A stretch of DNA of 64,000 nucleotides, taken from contig JAHQIY010000010.1 of the NCBI GenBank assembly GCA_019054805.1, forward strand, positions 1,409,501 through 1,473,500. The letters run 5' to 3'. The stretch is from Brachionus manjavacas (taxonomy: Eukaryota > Rotifera > Eurotatoria > Ploima > Brachionidae). Each line of letters starts with the position of its first letter. Positions within the stretch are counted from its first letter, which is position 1. Shown here in pieces: positions 43,101 to 53,892 of the stretch. The translations under genes and the position numbers were made by a program. A model generated the notes under the pieces. That model had not been told where the DNA came from. It saw nothing but the letters and a program-made list of their open reading frames with translations, and made no database searches.

Positions 43101-46100
43101 AAAAAAATAAAATTTTCTTTAAAAATTTAAAAATGATTGAATTTGAAATAAAAGATAAATAATTCAATAGCTGTTTTATTCAAAGGGTCAAAAAATACTT
43201 AAATTAAAAATTTGAATCAGACTTGTTTATAAGTCACAGTTTTAAATCTAAGTCACAAAAATTAAATGTCAAATTTATCACTTGACTTAAATTTTTTATC
43301 AATACCTGGATCAGTTAAAAGAATTTTTTTCTAAATCTGGTTACATTTACAGAGCACATGGGTCAAGATTAACGGCCAGGAATTTGGAAGTAACTACTTT
43401 ATTGGTATCAAATATGACTGACTTGATTTTACTTAAGACTTGTGACTTTAAAACAAGTCTGATTTGAATTGTACGAATTTTTTAAATTTTTACAAATGCT
43501 AGATTTTGATGAAAAACTAAATAAATCAGTTGATAAACAAAATATTGAATTTTTTCGAGATTTGTGCAAAAGTAAAGAAAAAGGTTATCTTCAATAAAGT
43601 AATTTTTGAAATTAAATGTATTTATAAACAAAGACTGAAAAATAATCAAACTAAAAGTTTTAGATCATCATAAGTTCAAAATTAAATTTAATCGATTTGA
43701 ATAATTACAATATTCTAAACTTCAAATATACAAGTCAAATGGTTTTTTTATTTTTTAGATTTAAAATTAAGCCTGATGATTTGACTTTGAATATTTGTTC
43801 TGTTTTCTGTTTTTAAACTCACAATTCCCAAATGAATATAACAAGTATTTTTAAATCAAATATTTAACTTTTCTTATCATTTTCACAAACTCTTTGTCCT
43901 CTTCTTTTGAAATAAGTTTCAGAAATACAGATATCAAGGCTATATATAAGAAGCGAAACACAATCCTTTAGAAGACATTATATATAATTATTGTATCCAT
44001 TATTACAATAAACTATTAAACAATTATAAAACAATCAATTTTGATGCTCAAAATGATCAAATCAAGTTTAAATTATGAAATGAATGATTACTGTTTTAAT
44101 AAAAGTTAGTTTTTTAGTTTTAATGTAATTTTGACTTTGTTTTGGATTGGGACCTCGTGTCTCAATAAAGTCTCTGATTAAATCTTTATATTTTAATCCC
44201 AAACTCTCAAGGCTAGAGTAAGAATTTGGAAGTCTGACTGGGTAGAGTCAAAGGACCTTTCAGAAAAGCCAAAAAGTTGTCACTATCAGGAAATAACAAT
44301 TTATGTCATAGCTAAATCTTGATCTGATCATCTGAGCTTCAAAAATTGATCATCAACTTCAAAATTTCAACTATCCTTGTTATTCTTTCAAGTAACAAAT
44401 CTTCTAAAATTTAACTTTACAGAATGTATTTTTTTCGAAAATTGTAAAATTTAACTAATTTTTTAGACTCTATACTAAAAAAAAAGTAACATGTAAAAAA
44501 AATATCTGAATTTCTAAAATAAAGTTAGTTGGAAATCCCGAAGCATGATTTCTCTCAAAATAAAGTATCATTTAATCTAAAATTTAAAATTAAAATTTTC
44601 TGTAATTTTTGATTAGCACTTAAAAAAAGAAATTTAAATCAAAATTTTTTTAAAAAATTTAAATGAAAGATTTCTAAAATTGAATTGCATTTTTGCAACT
44701 GTTCCTATAATTGATTTAATTTAATTTATTAAAAGTTTTAGTAAATTAACTGACTTGGGTCTGTTAACAAGTGAAAAAGTGCAGAATTAACTATTAAGCC
44801 CTATTACTATGAAACTTAGAAAAAAGAGTGAGTAATTTTAAGAAATATGTCGGGACTTACAAATAGATAGAATATTAGGTGGATGCTCACCAGTTTTGGT
44901 CAATGGATTGCGAAACAATGATCTAATAAGGGAAATTTCGGACTGTCTAAGCAAACAAACTATTTCTGGTGGGACGTAGTCACAATTTTTTTCCAAAAAT
45001 CCGGACACATCGTACTGCACTTGGCCAGCATAATGTTGTATGGTGAATGTGAGCTCGTTGGACTTGGGCTTAAAATAGCAATATGCCTTGATGTTTCGAT
45101 GGAATTTTTCTACCAAAGTAGAATCGCTGGCTTTTGGAAATCGCGATTCTTCGTCCAGTAGAGCAAGCAGGCCCATTGGTTTGGCTAAAAACATGTCCAA
45201 AACTGGCCGATTGTCCACAAATGTTATTTCCGATCCATCTATTCCTTCATTCATGTATTCTTGCATTTCCCACGCAAACACGTGCTGGTTAAAGTAGTAC
45301 TGAATTTGTTCATTGGCGATGTTTATGCACAGCTGTTCGAAAGAGTTACGCGGAAAATTTTCGAAGCCAAAAATGTCCAACAAACTAATCGAGATGTTAT
45401 CATCAGTTCTTTAATTCAAATAAAACAGATAAAAAAAAATTTTTATTTTTATTTTTACTCATGCACACTAGGTTGTAAAAGTAGGTTCATTTTGTTAACT
45501 ATCCAGCTGAAGAGTCGGCCATACAAGCCCTTGGACATGGAATCTCTGGCCGCTTGGCATTCCTGGAGAGAATTTTGTCTTATAACTGTTTCACCTCTGG
45601 TCACAATGCTGCACTGAGTAATAGCACCTTGAAGTTCTTTTTCATCTACGCCCAACAGCTGGGAAATAATTATCAGTGAGTTTTTGTTGACAACATGACA
45701 TTTGCCGTCAATGTGAACACCTTCGTCCTGGACAAATGTCAAATTTCCCAAGTGTAAAACTCCAGCTAGCAAACTATATATTGAGTTAACTTCCTGGGAT
45801 TTGAAGCCTATTGTTTCAAAGCATTGATGAATGGCGTGGAATTTTGAGCGATTTGAAGCACTCTGTGTTGGATCAATGTCGCTTAGGTACTTGTATTTGG
45901 TATCATAGCTGAGATGATACTTTAACTTTTGGGTTTCACTTGCTAGGCCATCGTACATGTAGTAAAAAATGTGAAAATTCCTCTCACCACTTAAATTTAT
46001 AATTGTAAAAATTAATCAACTAAAAAAAAGTGACATTTAGCTTACGGGGCTTGGGAGACCACTCGAGATTTTTCAAGTAGGTATTCATGCAATTGAGCGC

Positions 46101-49100
46101 CAATGACCCGACCATTTTTTGTAAATATCATGTCCAAATATTTACCAAACCGTGACGAGTTGTCGTTTATAACAGTTTTTGCATTGCCAAACGCTTCCAT
46201 CAATGGGTTGACTTGTAGAATTTTCTCTTCTAAACATTTTGTCGGTGCCTTTAAAATAATTTTTTCAATAAAATAAGGTTAAATTTTTTTTTTGCTAATC
46301 TTTGTGACCAAAACTGATCATTTGCTGTCATAAATTTCTCTATGAAAATTTTTATTTTTTAATCCTTGATACTTAATTAAATATAGCATAAGAAAAAAGT
46401 TCAATTTGTCTATTTTGATAAATTAAAAAAAGACAATGTAGAAAATGTACTGAGAATGTAGCACAGGTTGTGAAGAGGAGTCCTGTCAAGTAAGAATAAA
46501 AATAAGATAATTAATAAGAAATTTTATAAATTAATCTAAAAAGTAATTTATTTTATTTCAAATTTTAAAGTAATGATAAGACTCAATTTTTATAGATAAG
46601 AATTTTAGAGTGTCTATTAAATTAATTTTTTTCTTATTAATTTACAATGAAAAGCCTTTTTTTTATCTTCATGCTAGAATTTTAAAAATAAAAAATAAGT
46701 TTAATTTAACAAGCTCATTTAGATTTTAAAAAAATTTCAAATTTTTTTCTTAATTTTAAATTAAAATAAAAACTATTTTATCAAGAAGAATAAGGTAAAT
46801 TGAAATTTTCAAATTTTTTCTTCGTGTACTCTAATAAAAAAGTAAAAATTTTAGGGACAATTTTTTTTTAGACATCTTCAATTCAAAAAATATTAATATA
46901 TGCTGAATTTGAAAATTTAATCTTATGGCTGAAAGGAAGGGCTAAGTCTCCATTCCAACCTTTCAAGGCTCAGTCTAAATTAATTTTTATATTTGTAAAT
47001 AAATAATTGATACGATACTACTTTTCACAATCAAAGACATACGTCGGAGAAAAACTATATTCGAAATCTTGTAAAGCCTTCTTATCCTTAAATAATAGAA
47101 AAATTTTGACAAATTCATTTAACACCTGCTAAACATGAGTTAACTCCACAAAAACGCGTGTTTTCTTAATTTTAATTAATCGTTTTTTTTAATCATTACT
47201 TTCGATTTTTAAAGACAAGTTATTTTACATTCTAAAAGTTAAATTAAAAAAAATTATTTTTTTATTGTTTCTAGAAAAAATGAAAATTTAAAAAAAAAAA
47301 ACAAAAATAAATGTTTAGTCAATATTATTGAATTTTAGTTAATTAAATTTTACTTCCGCTTTCAAAAGCAGTAAGCTTTATATTGTAAAATTTAGAACTT
47401 AAATCTATTTAGTAATAAAATCTTTTTTAAATTTTTGATTAAACATCACCTTAAAGTCCTAAACTTCGTCTCTTTTTTGAGTAAATTACGGATTGATAAA
47501 ATAAAATGTTAATGAAAAAATTGACTTTTTGAATTTTTTATTTTAATCTTTAAGGTATCAAAACATTAATGCTAGGGACTTGAAGAAGGAGGCTACAAAA
47601 GTAGTAATGTCCGAAAGGAACAAATTAAACCATGTTAAACAAATTATTTAAAATTAATTAAATTAATTAAATTGTATTAATCAGATGCTGACAATTTTCA
47701 AATGAGACGCAATAGCAGAAAAAAATTAGGCCTTTTTTTTATAGTTTTTTTAATTTTATTTTCTATCAATCAATTTCTTTATTTAACAGAACAAATATTT
47801 TTACATAGAGTTCGGTCCTTTTATCTACTGTTTAATAAAAATTTCCAGTTGATTTCATCTTTTTATCTAATATAAATAATCCTTTGCCATTTTCCATTAG
47901 ATTTTTAATCTTGGAAACGATTAAAAATTGGCATATATTTTTTCTAGTAGCTAATTTATTTTTTCGAGTAGCTAATTTACTTTTCAAAATAGCTAATTGA
48001 AATAAAAAAAAATATTTTTTTCAGTAGCTAAATTATTTCATATAATAGCTAATCTATTTTTTGATGTAGCAAAATTGTTATGATTAGACACAATAATAGA
48101 GTTGTATATATAGTATCGTCAACAAAAATTGATTTTGAAGGTTGTAGAAACTATTTGAACTCAACTGGTCCTTGGTCTACATTTCAAGAATATGTGTTAT
48201 GGAACAATTCATACAAGATCATAGAAATTAATGAACTAGTATGGGAATTGAGCAAATGTTCTTGTCAATATTGGAAAAAACACTACATCTGCAAACATGT
48301 AATCGGCATCAGTTACGAATTGTCCAAGTTTGACAAGTTTGCAGCTTTAGATTTGGGTATTGAACAAAAAGCAAAAAGGGGTAGACGTAAAAAAGCTTTT
48401 TCTGCTCTTGAAAGAAACTCAGCTGGTCCTTTAAATCCGTAATTGTTTAATAGACCAACAACATCAGCACAAGCAACCGCCGGTACAGCAAATAGTGAAA
48501 CAAATGATACTCAACCAGCATTAAATGATTTAATAAATCAAGCCGAACCATCCAAGCGTCCAAGAGGACGCCCAAAAAAAGTTAGAAATTAAATTTTTAT
48601 TCGTTTTTTGTTAGCTTTGAATAATAAATATTTTTGTTTATTTTTATTTTTTTTCTAAAACTAAGCGCCCAAGAGGTGGTCGAAAAAAGTTTAAAAATTT
48701 TTGCTACTTTTTTTTATCTATTTTTCAAAAATAAATTAGCTACTAGAAAAAATATATGCCTTTAAAAATTTTGGATAAAAATAATTTTTTTTCGGAAATA
48801 TTTTGAAATAATAAAGATAAAAAGTGTAACTTACGCGACCCAAGACAGTTAGCTGTTGAAGGAGTAGATTGGCCGACTCAGTTTTACCGGAGCCAGACTC
48901 GCCACTAATTATAATACATTGATTGGTATTGTTATGCATCATGGCCTGGTAAGTGAAATCAGCCATAGCAAAAATGTGCGGCGGATTTTCATTTTTTAGA
49001 CTATTTTGGTATTTTTTTGACCAGTCTTCGGTATAAATTCCGAGTTGAGTGAAAGGATTTACGGCCAAGAGTATATCACCAATGTAAGTATAAATTTGTC

Positions 49101-50208
49101 CCTGCATGAACCTATTGAACAGCTGTGTTACAATCGAATCCTCGTCAAAATTTTCCAATGTTGCCAAGTCATCCACTGTGTATGGCGAATGCCGCTTTGA
49201 CTTTCGCTTTGATTTAAACTTGCCGTGTTTGGTGGTTACTTCGGGCAGCTTATTTAGCTCGAGCATGTACTTTTTTTGCTCTAGGACCAAATTTTTCAAC
49301 TGTTCCTTGAGTTCGTCAATCTTGTGAGCATGCTTGGTCAAAAATGGATGCTTGAGCAAATGCTCAACTGTGGGTCTGCGCTCAAAGTCCTTAACCAGAC
49401 ACTTTTTCACAAAATCATTGTACTCTGGTGACCAGTCCTTGGGGTTTTTGAGAGTGGGTGCCGGATTGCGAGGTATCTTGAACAATGCTCGCATTGGATG
49501 CAGCTCGGACAAGGGCGGCTCGCCATCCGCAAGCTCAATAGCAGTGATTCCCAGCGACCATATGTCAGCCCGGCAGTCGTACTCATACTCCATTTGTTGC
49601 TCGCACGCAATCACTTCCGGTGCCATCCAAAACGGTGTTCCCACCGATGTATTTCGCCGACTTATTGTAGTTCTCAAATGAGCACTCACACCAAAGTCCA
49701 CCAGTTTGATGGTTCCATTTTCAGTGATCAAAATATTGTGACCTTTGACGTCACGATGCATCACGTGATTCTTGTGCAAGTGGTCCAAAGCGGCCAAGGT
49801 TTGCGACAAAATGTAGGAGATAATTGCTTCGTCCAGCTTAAGGCCAATTTTTATCAAGGATTTGGCCAACTCAGTCACCGAGCCATTGCTGCATAGCTCA
49901 AGCACAAGCCACAGCTGGTCCTCTTCATTGTACTTTTTCATAAAAATGCCGTAGAAATTGGGCAAGTTGGCATGATGGCACAAATCACGCAGAACAATGT
50001 ATTCTTCCTCGATTTCTTCGATCACCTCGTTGACAGACTCCATGATCTTGACCGCGGCGTAATCGCCGCTCTTGCTATTACGGGCTTTGAACACTTCGCC
50101 ATAGGTGCCCTCGCCAATGCTCTCCAGCAATTCCCATTGACCGTCGGGCGACTGCAGCTCGTCGAATTTTATTATCTGACTGTATTGGGAATAAGGTTTG
50201 TAAACCAT
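40187..50208 (-). CDS. MYO3: Class III unconventional myosin with N-terminal kinase (NINAC/MYO3-like), 10 exons, ~1552 aa
   Basis: Class III myosins are actin motors with a Ste20-like kinase fused at the N-terminus, known from photoreceptors, stereocilia and other actin protrusions. Exons, all phase-consistent: 50208-48835, 46248-46046, 45989-45459, 45408-44861, 42441-41287, 41230-41169, 41120-40840, 40795-40639, 40586-40507 and 40454-40187. The kinase (about 25-295) has GEGTYGEV (32-39), Lys54, HRDVKGHN (151-158), DFG (171-173) and APE. The motor has P-loop GESGSGKT (436-443), switch [11 protein letters not shown] (exon 2) and switch II DIFGFE (exon 4). The C-terminal motor segment VRCIRPNK precedes four IQ motifs ([54 protein letters not shown]). 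The tail has a poly-His run, Gln/Ser-rich stretches, and [11 protein letters not shown] plus [10 protein letters not shown] near the end, like tail motifs of MYO3 proteins. All catalytic residues are intact. Confidence 0.95.
42442..44860 (-). other. Intron 4 of the myosin III gene
   Basis: The donor TTT|GTAAGTCC at 44860 and acceptor TTATCCAAAG at 42442 join ...NILSI to [13 protein letters not shown] in phase 1. It holds the MITE at 43218-43461. The rest is AT-rich with no other supported feature. Confidence 0.75.
43218..43461. mobile_element. 244-bp AAGTC-type MITE with 8-bp TSD in a myosin intron
   Basis: Starts CAGACTTGTTTATAAGTCAC and ends GACTTTAAAACAAGTCTG. It is flanked on both sides by ATTTGAAT (43210-43217 and 43462-43469). 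The internal sequence is unlike the 139-bp copy at 37379-37517 apart from the shared ends, so the family tolerates different fillings. No ORF. Confidence 0.9.
47930..48760 (+). mobile_element. MULE-type DNA transposon relic in a myosin intron
   Basis: The left terminus GGCATATATTTTTTCTAGTAG (47930-) and right terminus CTACTAGAAAAAATATATGCC (-48760) form a perfect TIR of ~33 bp. Flanks are ATTAAAAATT and TTTAAAAATT, a 10-bp target duplication with one mismatch, the 9-10-bp size typical of Mutator-like elements. Subterminal TAGCTAAT(T) words repeat several times at 47950-48065. The element keeps only the C-terminal part of a transposase (48080-48591). It is in the orientation opposite to the host gene. 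Confidence 0.88.
48080..48591 (+). pseudogene. MULE transposase C-terminus: SWIM zinc finger plus AT-hook
   Basis: The readable protein contains [17 protein letters not shown], the CxC...CxH SWIM finger found in Mutator-like transposases, then a basic KRGRRKK. An in-frame TAA at about 48440-48442 is followed by continued coding in the same frame, ending [14 protein letters not shown], an AT-hook, at about 48591. A second diverged hook ([10 protein letters not shown]) is readable around 48664-48693. The catalytic DDE domain is missing. Confidence 0.8.
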
Positions 50209-51690
50209 GACTAAATTCCCAAGTTGATCTATGATTTAGAATGAATTTTATTTTTTCATATAAAGATAAAAATGATGCTCATGTAAAATTTGGTTAAAAT
50301 ATAAAAATGTAAAAGGATGTATGGCGAAACGCCTTAGCTTGTACAAATAGGGCTTAATTAGTTTTAATATTATGTGACTGATAGACGGTAAATATTTGCG
50401 CTGTTTTGGGAGTTTGATGAGCTTATAGGAGGAGGAAGTCAATTAAGACTGGGCGTTATTGTTGTGACCGCGTGACATTTTTAGTATTTGTTTGATGATA
50501 ATTAAAGTTTTTAGATCAATTTATCTCTCAATAAAAACATTTTCCCAAAATCCTCTGATTTAGAGACATTTTTTTATTTTTAGATACATTTTAAAATCAT
50601 ATTTAAAAAAAAAATAATTTTAAAATTTTTTAATAACTTTTAAAAGGTAAAATTTAAAATAAAATAAAATAAAATATGATTGTGAACGAGGTTTTGCATT
50701 TAAGCATGCTAATTTTTTCGCCTTACAAAGGTTTGTACATTTATCTAATTTTTGTTCCAACAAACTTGTACGAAAATTAGCGCTCGATTAAAAAAAAAAT
50801 TACCATCTTTTTGAAAAGTTTCTCAAAATCAAAAATTAAAAAAAAAAGATTTATCTTTGCCAGCTAAAAAGATCTATAAAATTTCAAACGAGTTTTTTTT
50901 TTTTTCAATTAAACATAGAATGTTTATTATTTTAATTTAAAAAAAATAAGCTAAAATTTTCTAATTGATCTTTAATAGATTCTTCAAAAATTTTACTTGA
51001 GAACTTATCCACATAAAGTTATCCAAATTAAGACTCAAATCATTTTTTAATCATTTAAAGGGAAAAAAAATTAAATTTTATATTGCAAAATTTGATTTAG
51101 ATTTTTTCACTTGAGTTAAAAATTCATATGGTTTTCTTCCTTCTTATAGATTAAACAGATCATCTTTAATAAAGTTAAGTAATTTATTTAAATCTAAAAC
51201 TAAAAATTTTGATTTGAATTTTCAATTTGCCGTTTAATTTGAATAAATAAGCACAACTTCTAATTTAATAGTACTTTGAATAAGCTTTACTATATTCTGA
51301 ACCGACAGTTGTATCTTGAAGAGATAAAGCTCTTTTGATCTATTCAAAAAAGTTCAAATTTTTCTAGCCCAAAACAAAAAATTAGGATTTTTATTTTTTG
51401 TAACATATGATTTATTCATTTGTTTATCTTTACAGAGCTACATCTCATTAAGATTAAAAAATAAGAAAGGGGAGAATGCGTATAATGACTAAAACAAAAA
51501 TTTGATAAAAAGATAGGAGTTTTTAAATGTCTCCGATTCAGTAGAAAAAATAAACTATTCAATTCACTTAGGTGATGATCGAATAATTATAAATTTAAAT
51601 TAATTAATTTATCTATTTAAACTTCACAAATTTTTTTTGAAAAAATGTACTAAATAATACAAAATAAATAATTTTTCTGATGTCTTTTTT
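50209..51690. other. 5' flank of the myosin III gene and intergenic region
   Basis: Any minus-strand promoter should lie just above 50208, but no clear TATA element can be assigned. A LINE-tail copy lies at 51412-51450 on the minus strand (GAGATGTAGCTCTGTAAAGA, then TAAACAAATGAATAAA). Otherwise AT-rich and featureless. Confidence 0.4.
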
Positions 51691-51693
51691 TAA

Positions 51694-51948
51694 ATGATGA
51701 TGCCTTGGCACTACAATGAACGTGTATAAATATACGCTGCCCTACGTATTACCGGCAGCTTTCGAACTTTATTTTAATTTTCTAATAAAAACGACTGACT
51801 CGTGGTCCAGCCACCGGTCAGCCAACATTTTTCGTTAGAATCTAAGCTAAGCTTATCTTGCTAAGCTTATTTTCATTTCTTTAATTCAAACGTATTGTTT
51901 AAGAATTATTAAGAAATTAAGTCCATTCGACTATTTTTGACCCAACAA
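51694..51948 (+). mobile_element. Possible solo LTR
   Basis: A ~250-bp patch less AT-rich than its surroundings starts TGATGCCTTGGCAC. It contains a TATA-like GTGTATAAATATACG (about 51721-51735), then AATAAA (about 51785) and a repeated TAAGCTTA, and ends TTTTTGACCCAACA. TG...CA ends with TATA and polyadenylation motifs suit a solo LTR. I could not find a matching TSD or second LTR. Confidence 0.35.
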
Positions 51949-52771
51949 TCATTTTATTGATTGCTTTTATTACATTACATTATTTACACATTTTGTCCAA
52001 CTTTAGAGGTTTTTAAAACAGTTAGTAATCATTAGCAAAAAAATTATCAAGGTATCAATCGGACTCTACTTAGTTTTAATTTTTCATAGAATATTAAATA
52101 AAAAATTTACCTTAAAGGGCTAAATGATTTACAAGGACTTTATTAACGGCAATTCTTTACAGTGAATTTAATTATCAAATTTTGGAAAATAATTATCTGT
52201 TTAACAATTTTATAAATAAATTTTTGATTATTTAAAGTAAATTTTTTTTATAATAATTGTCCATTATTAATTAATATATTCTTTTTTTGTAATTTTTTTC
52301 TTTACGTTTTGAGAGTAAAAGTGGACGAGATTTTGTGCGAATTTGTGCGAATTTTTAATTTGTGTTTTTTGAAGATCTTACCACATATTCTTTTCCCTAA
52401 AAGAAAAGATTTTAAATTCTTCACAATTTTAAATTCTTTCAAATAATTTAATAAAAAGTTTAATTTTTTAATTCATTACATAATAAATTGACTGAATATT
52501 TACAATCTTCTAGTTCACAAGAGAACTAAACCAAAACAAAGTTTAAATTCTTTATATTTCTATGCTTGGGAGTAAAAAATTATTAATAGTAATATCTCCA
52601 AATAATGAAAAAAAAAATCAAAATGATTAATTTGTCTATTAGTTAAAATAAAAAAAAAAATTTAAAACTTGTGAAAAATATCTATTCTTGATTATCATCA
52701 ACAGCAATTAAATTTTTTAAAACTCTGTTTTTCTAATTAATCTTAAATTTTCTTAAAGATAAGATTCGAAT
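51949..52771. other. Intergenic spacer
   Basis: AT-rich, no supported feature. Confidence 0.35.
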
Positions 52772-53834
52772 GAAAAATCCATTTCAAAGCTAGTCTTCAA
52801 ACTTAAATTTTATGGTTTTAATGAGCGTTTGATAAACTGGATATGTTCATTTCTAACTGGGCAATTACAACAAGTCGTACTTGACGAAGCAAAGTCAGAA
52901 TGGGCTGAAGTCAGAAGTGGAGTTCATCAAGGTTCTGTCCTTGGTCCCATTTTATTCATTATATACATAAATGATTTACTTGAGTGTATTCAAAACAGCT
53001 CTAAAGCGTACGCTGATGACAACAAGATTATATCCACAATTGTAAATTCTTCCTCTAAATACAAGTTACAATTTGACATTGATAATATATGTAAGTGGTC
53101 ACGAGACTGGTCTGCTCAGCTTAATGTCGAGAAATGTAAAGTTGTCCATTTTGGTCGTAAAAACTCAAAACATGATTATACAATTGAGTCATTTCCACTT
53201 AATAAATCAGTATGCGAAAAAGATCTCGATATATTTATCAAAAATGACCTAAAATGGAGCACACAAGTAACATATGTCACAGCTAAAGCTAATAGGATTT
53301 TGGGTATGCTGAAAAAATCGCTCAGATATCCCAATGTAAACAACATTAAACTACTGTACACTTCAATGGTCAGACCTCATTTAGAATTTGCCATAACCTC
53401 TTGGTGCCCTTACCTGAAAAAAGATATCGATATCATAGAAAAGATTCAACGTAGAGTAACTAAGTTAGTTCCAAATTTAAAGCACCTTCCTTACTCAACA
53501 CACTTAAGTAAATTCGGCCTGACGGACCTTACTACCAGAAGATTGAGAGGAGATCTGATCCAGTTGTTCAAATTAAATAATAAAATTGAGTTAGTTGAGT
53601 TCAATAATGGTTTAACCTATGGTCAAAGTGGTCAAGTATACAAGGCATTCAAAGACTCTACGTCGTGAACAGATAAAAAACTGTTCCTCGCGTTTCCATT
53701 TTTTCACAAATAGAATTGCAAACATATGGAACCAATTACCGGAAGATATAGTTAGCGCAAGAACGTTGAACATTTTTAAGTCGAAATTAGATGCTTGGCT
53801 TGTGAAAAAAGAAGCGACTGCTATAGCTCATTAG
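52772..53834 (+). pseudogene. CR1-like reverse transcriptase, one frameshift
   Basis: Readable from about 52784 as SKLVFKLKFYGFNERLINWI (an Ile in place of the usual start). GVHQGSVLGPILFIIYINDL (motif B) and KAYADDNKI (motif C, catalytic ADD) follow. Then WSAQLNVEKCKVVHFG, a degenerate LDIFIKNDLKWS, LYTSMVRPHLEFAITSWCPYLKK and IEKIQRRVTKLVP are readable. Near 53610-53660 the frame shifts by one, and the C-terminus continues as KTLRREQIKNCSSRFHFFTN and IWNQLPEDIV to TAG at 53832-53834. The endonuclease and RT fingers are missing. Apart from the frameshift it is well preserved, so it is fairly recent. Confidence 0.9.
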
Positions 53835-53892
53835 AGCTCTGCTCGGGTATTTTCCGAGTTGCAGTTCATATTACCACTACTACCACTACTTA
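52772..53892 (+). mobile_element. 5'-truncated CR1-like retrotransposon with microsatellite tail
   Basis: The RT fragment (52772-53834) is followed by a short 3' UTR with the hairpin CTCGGGTATTTTCCGAG (about 53841-53857) and a terminal ACCACTACTACCACTACT tail. Hairpin plus simple-repeat 3' ends are typical of CR1/L2 elements. A tail of similar type is at 26853-26927. Confidence 0.8.

Larger units (their letters stand above)
46249..48834 (-). other. Intron 1 of the myosin III gene
   Basis: The donor GGTCGC|GTAAGT (48834) and acceptor ATTTTAAAG (46249) keep phase 0 between LTVLGR and APTKCLEEK. It contains the MULE relic at 47930-48760. From 46260 to 47929 I see only AT-rich sequence. Confidence 0.8.

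Noticed and set aside
48736..48834. The kinase-exon reading frame continues past residue 458 toward 48736
   Set aside because: It crosses the GTAAGT donor at 48834. The extra residues are AT-rich and hydrophobic, and the next exon at 46248 restores the myosin motor in phase.
49334..49896. Plus-strand ORFs of 115-132 codons opposite the myosin kinase exon
   Set aside because: They are antisense shadows of a strongly conserved kinase sequence, with no recognisable domain.
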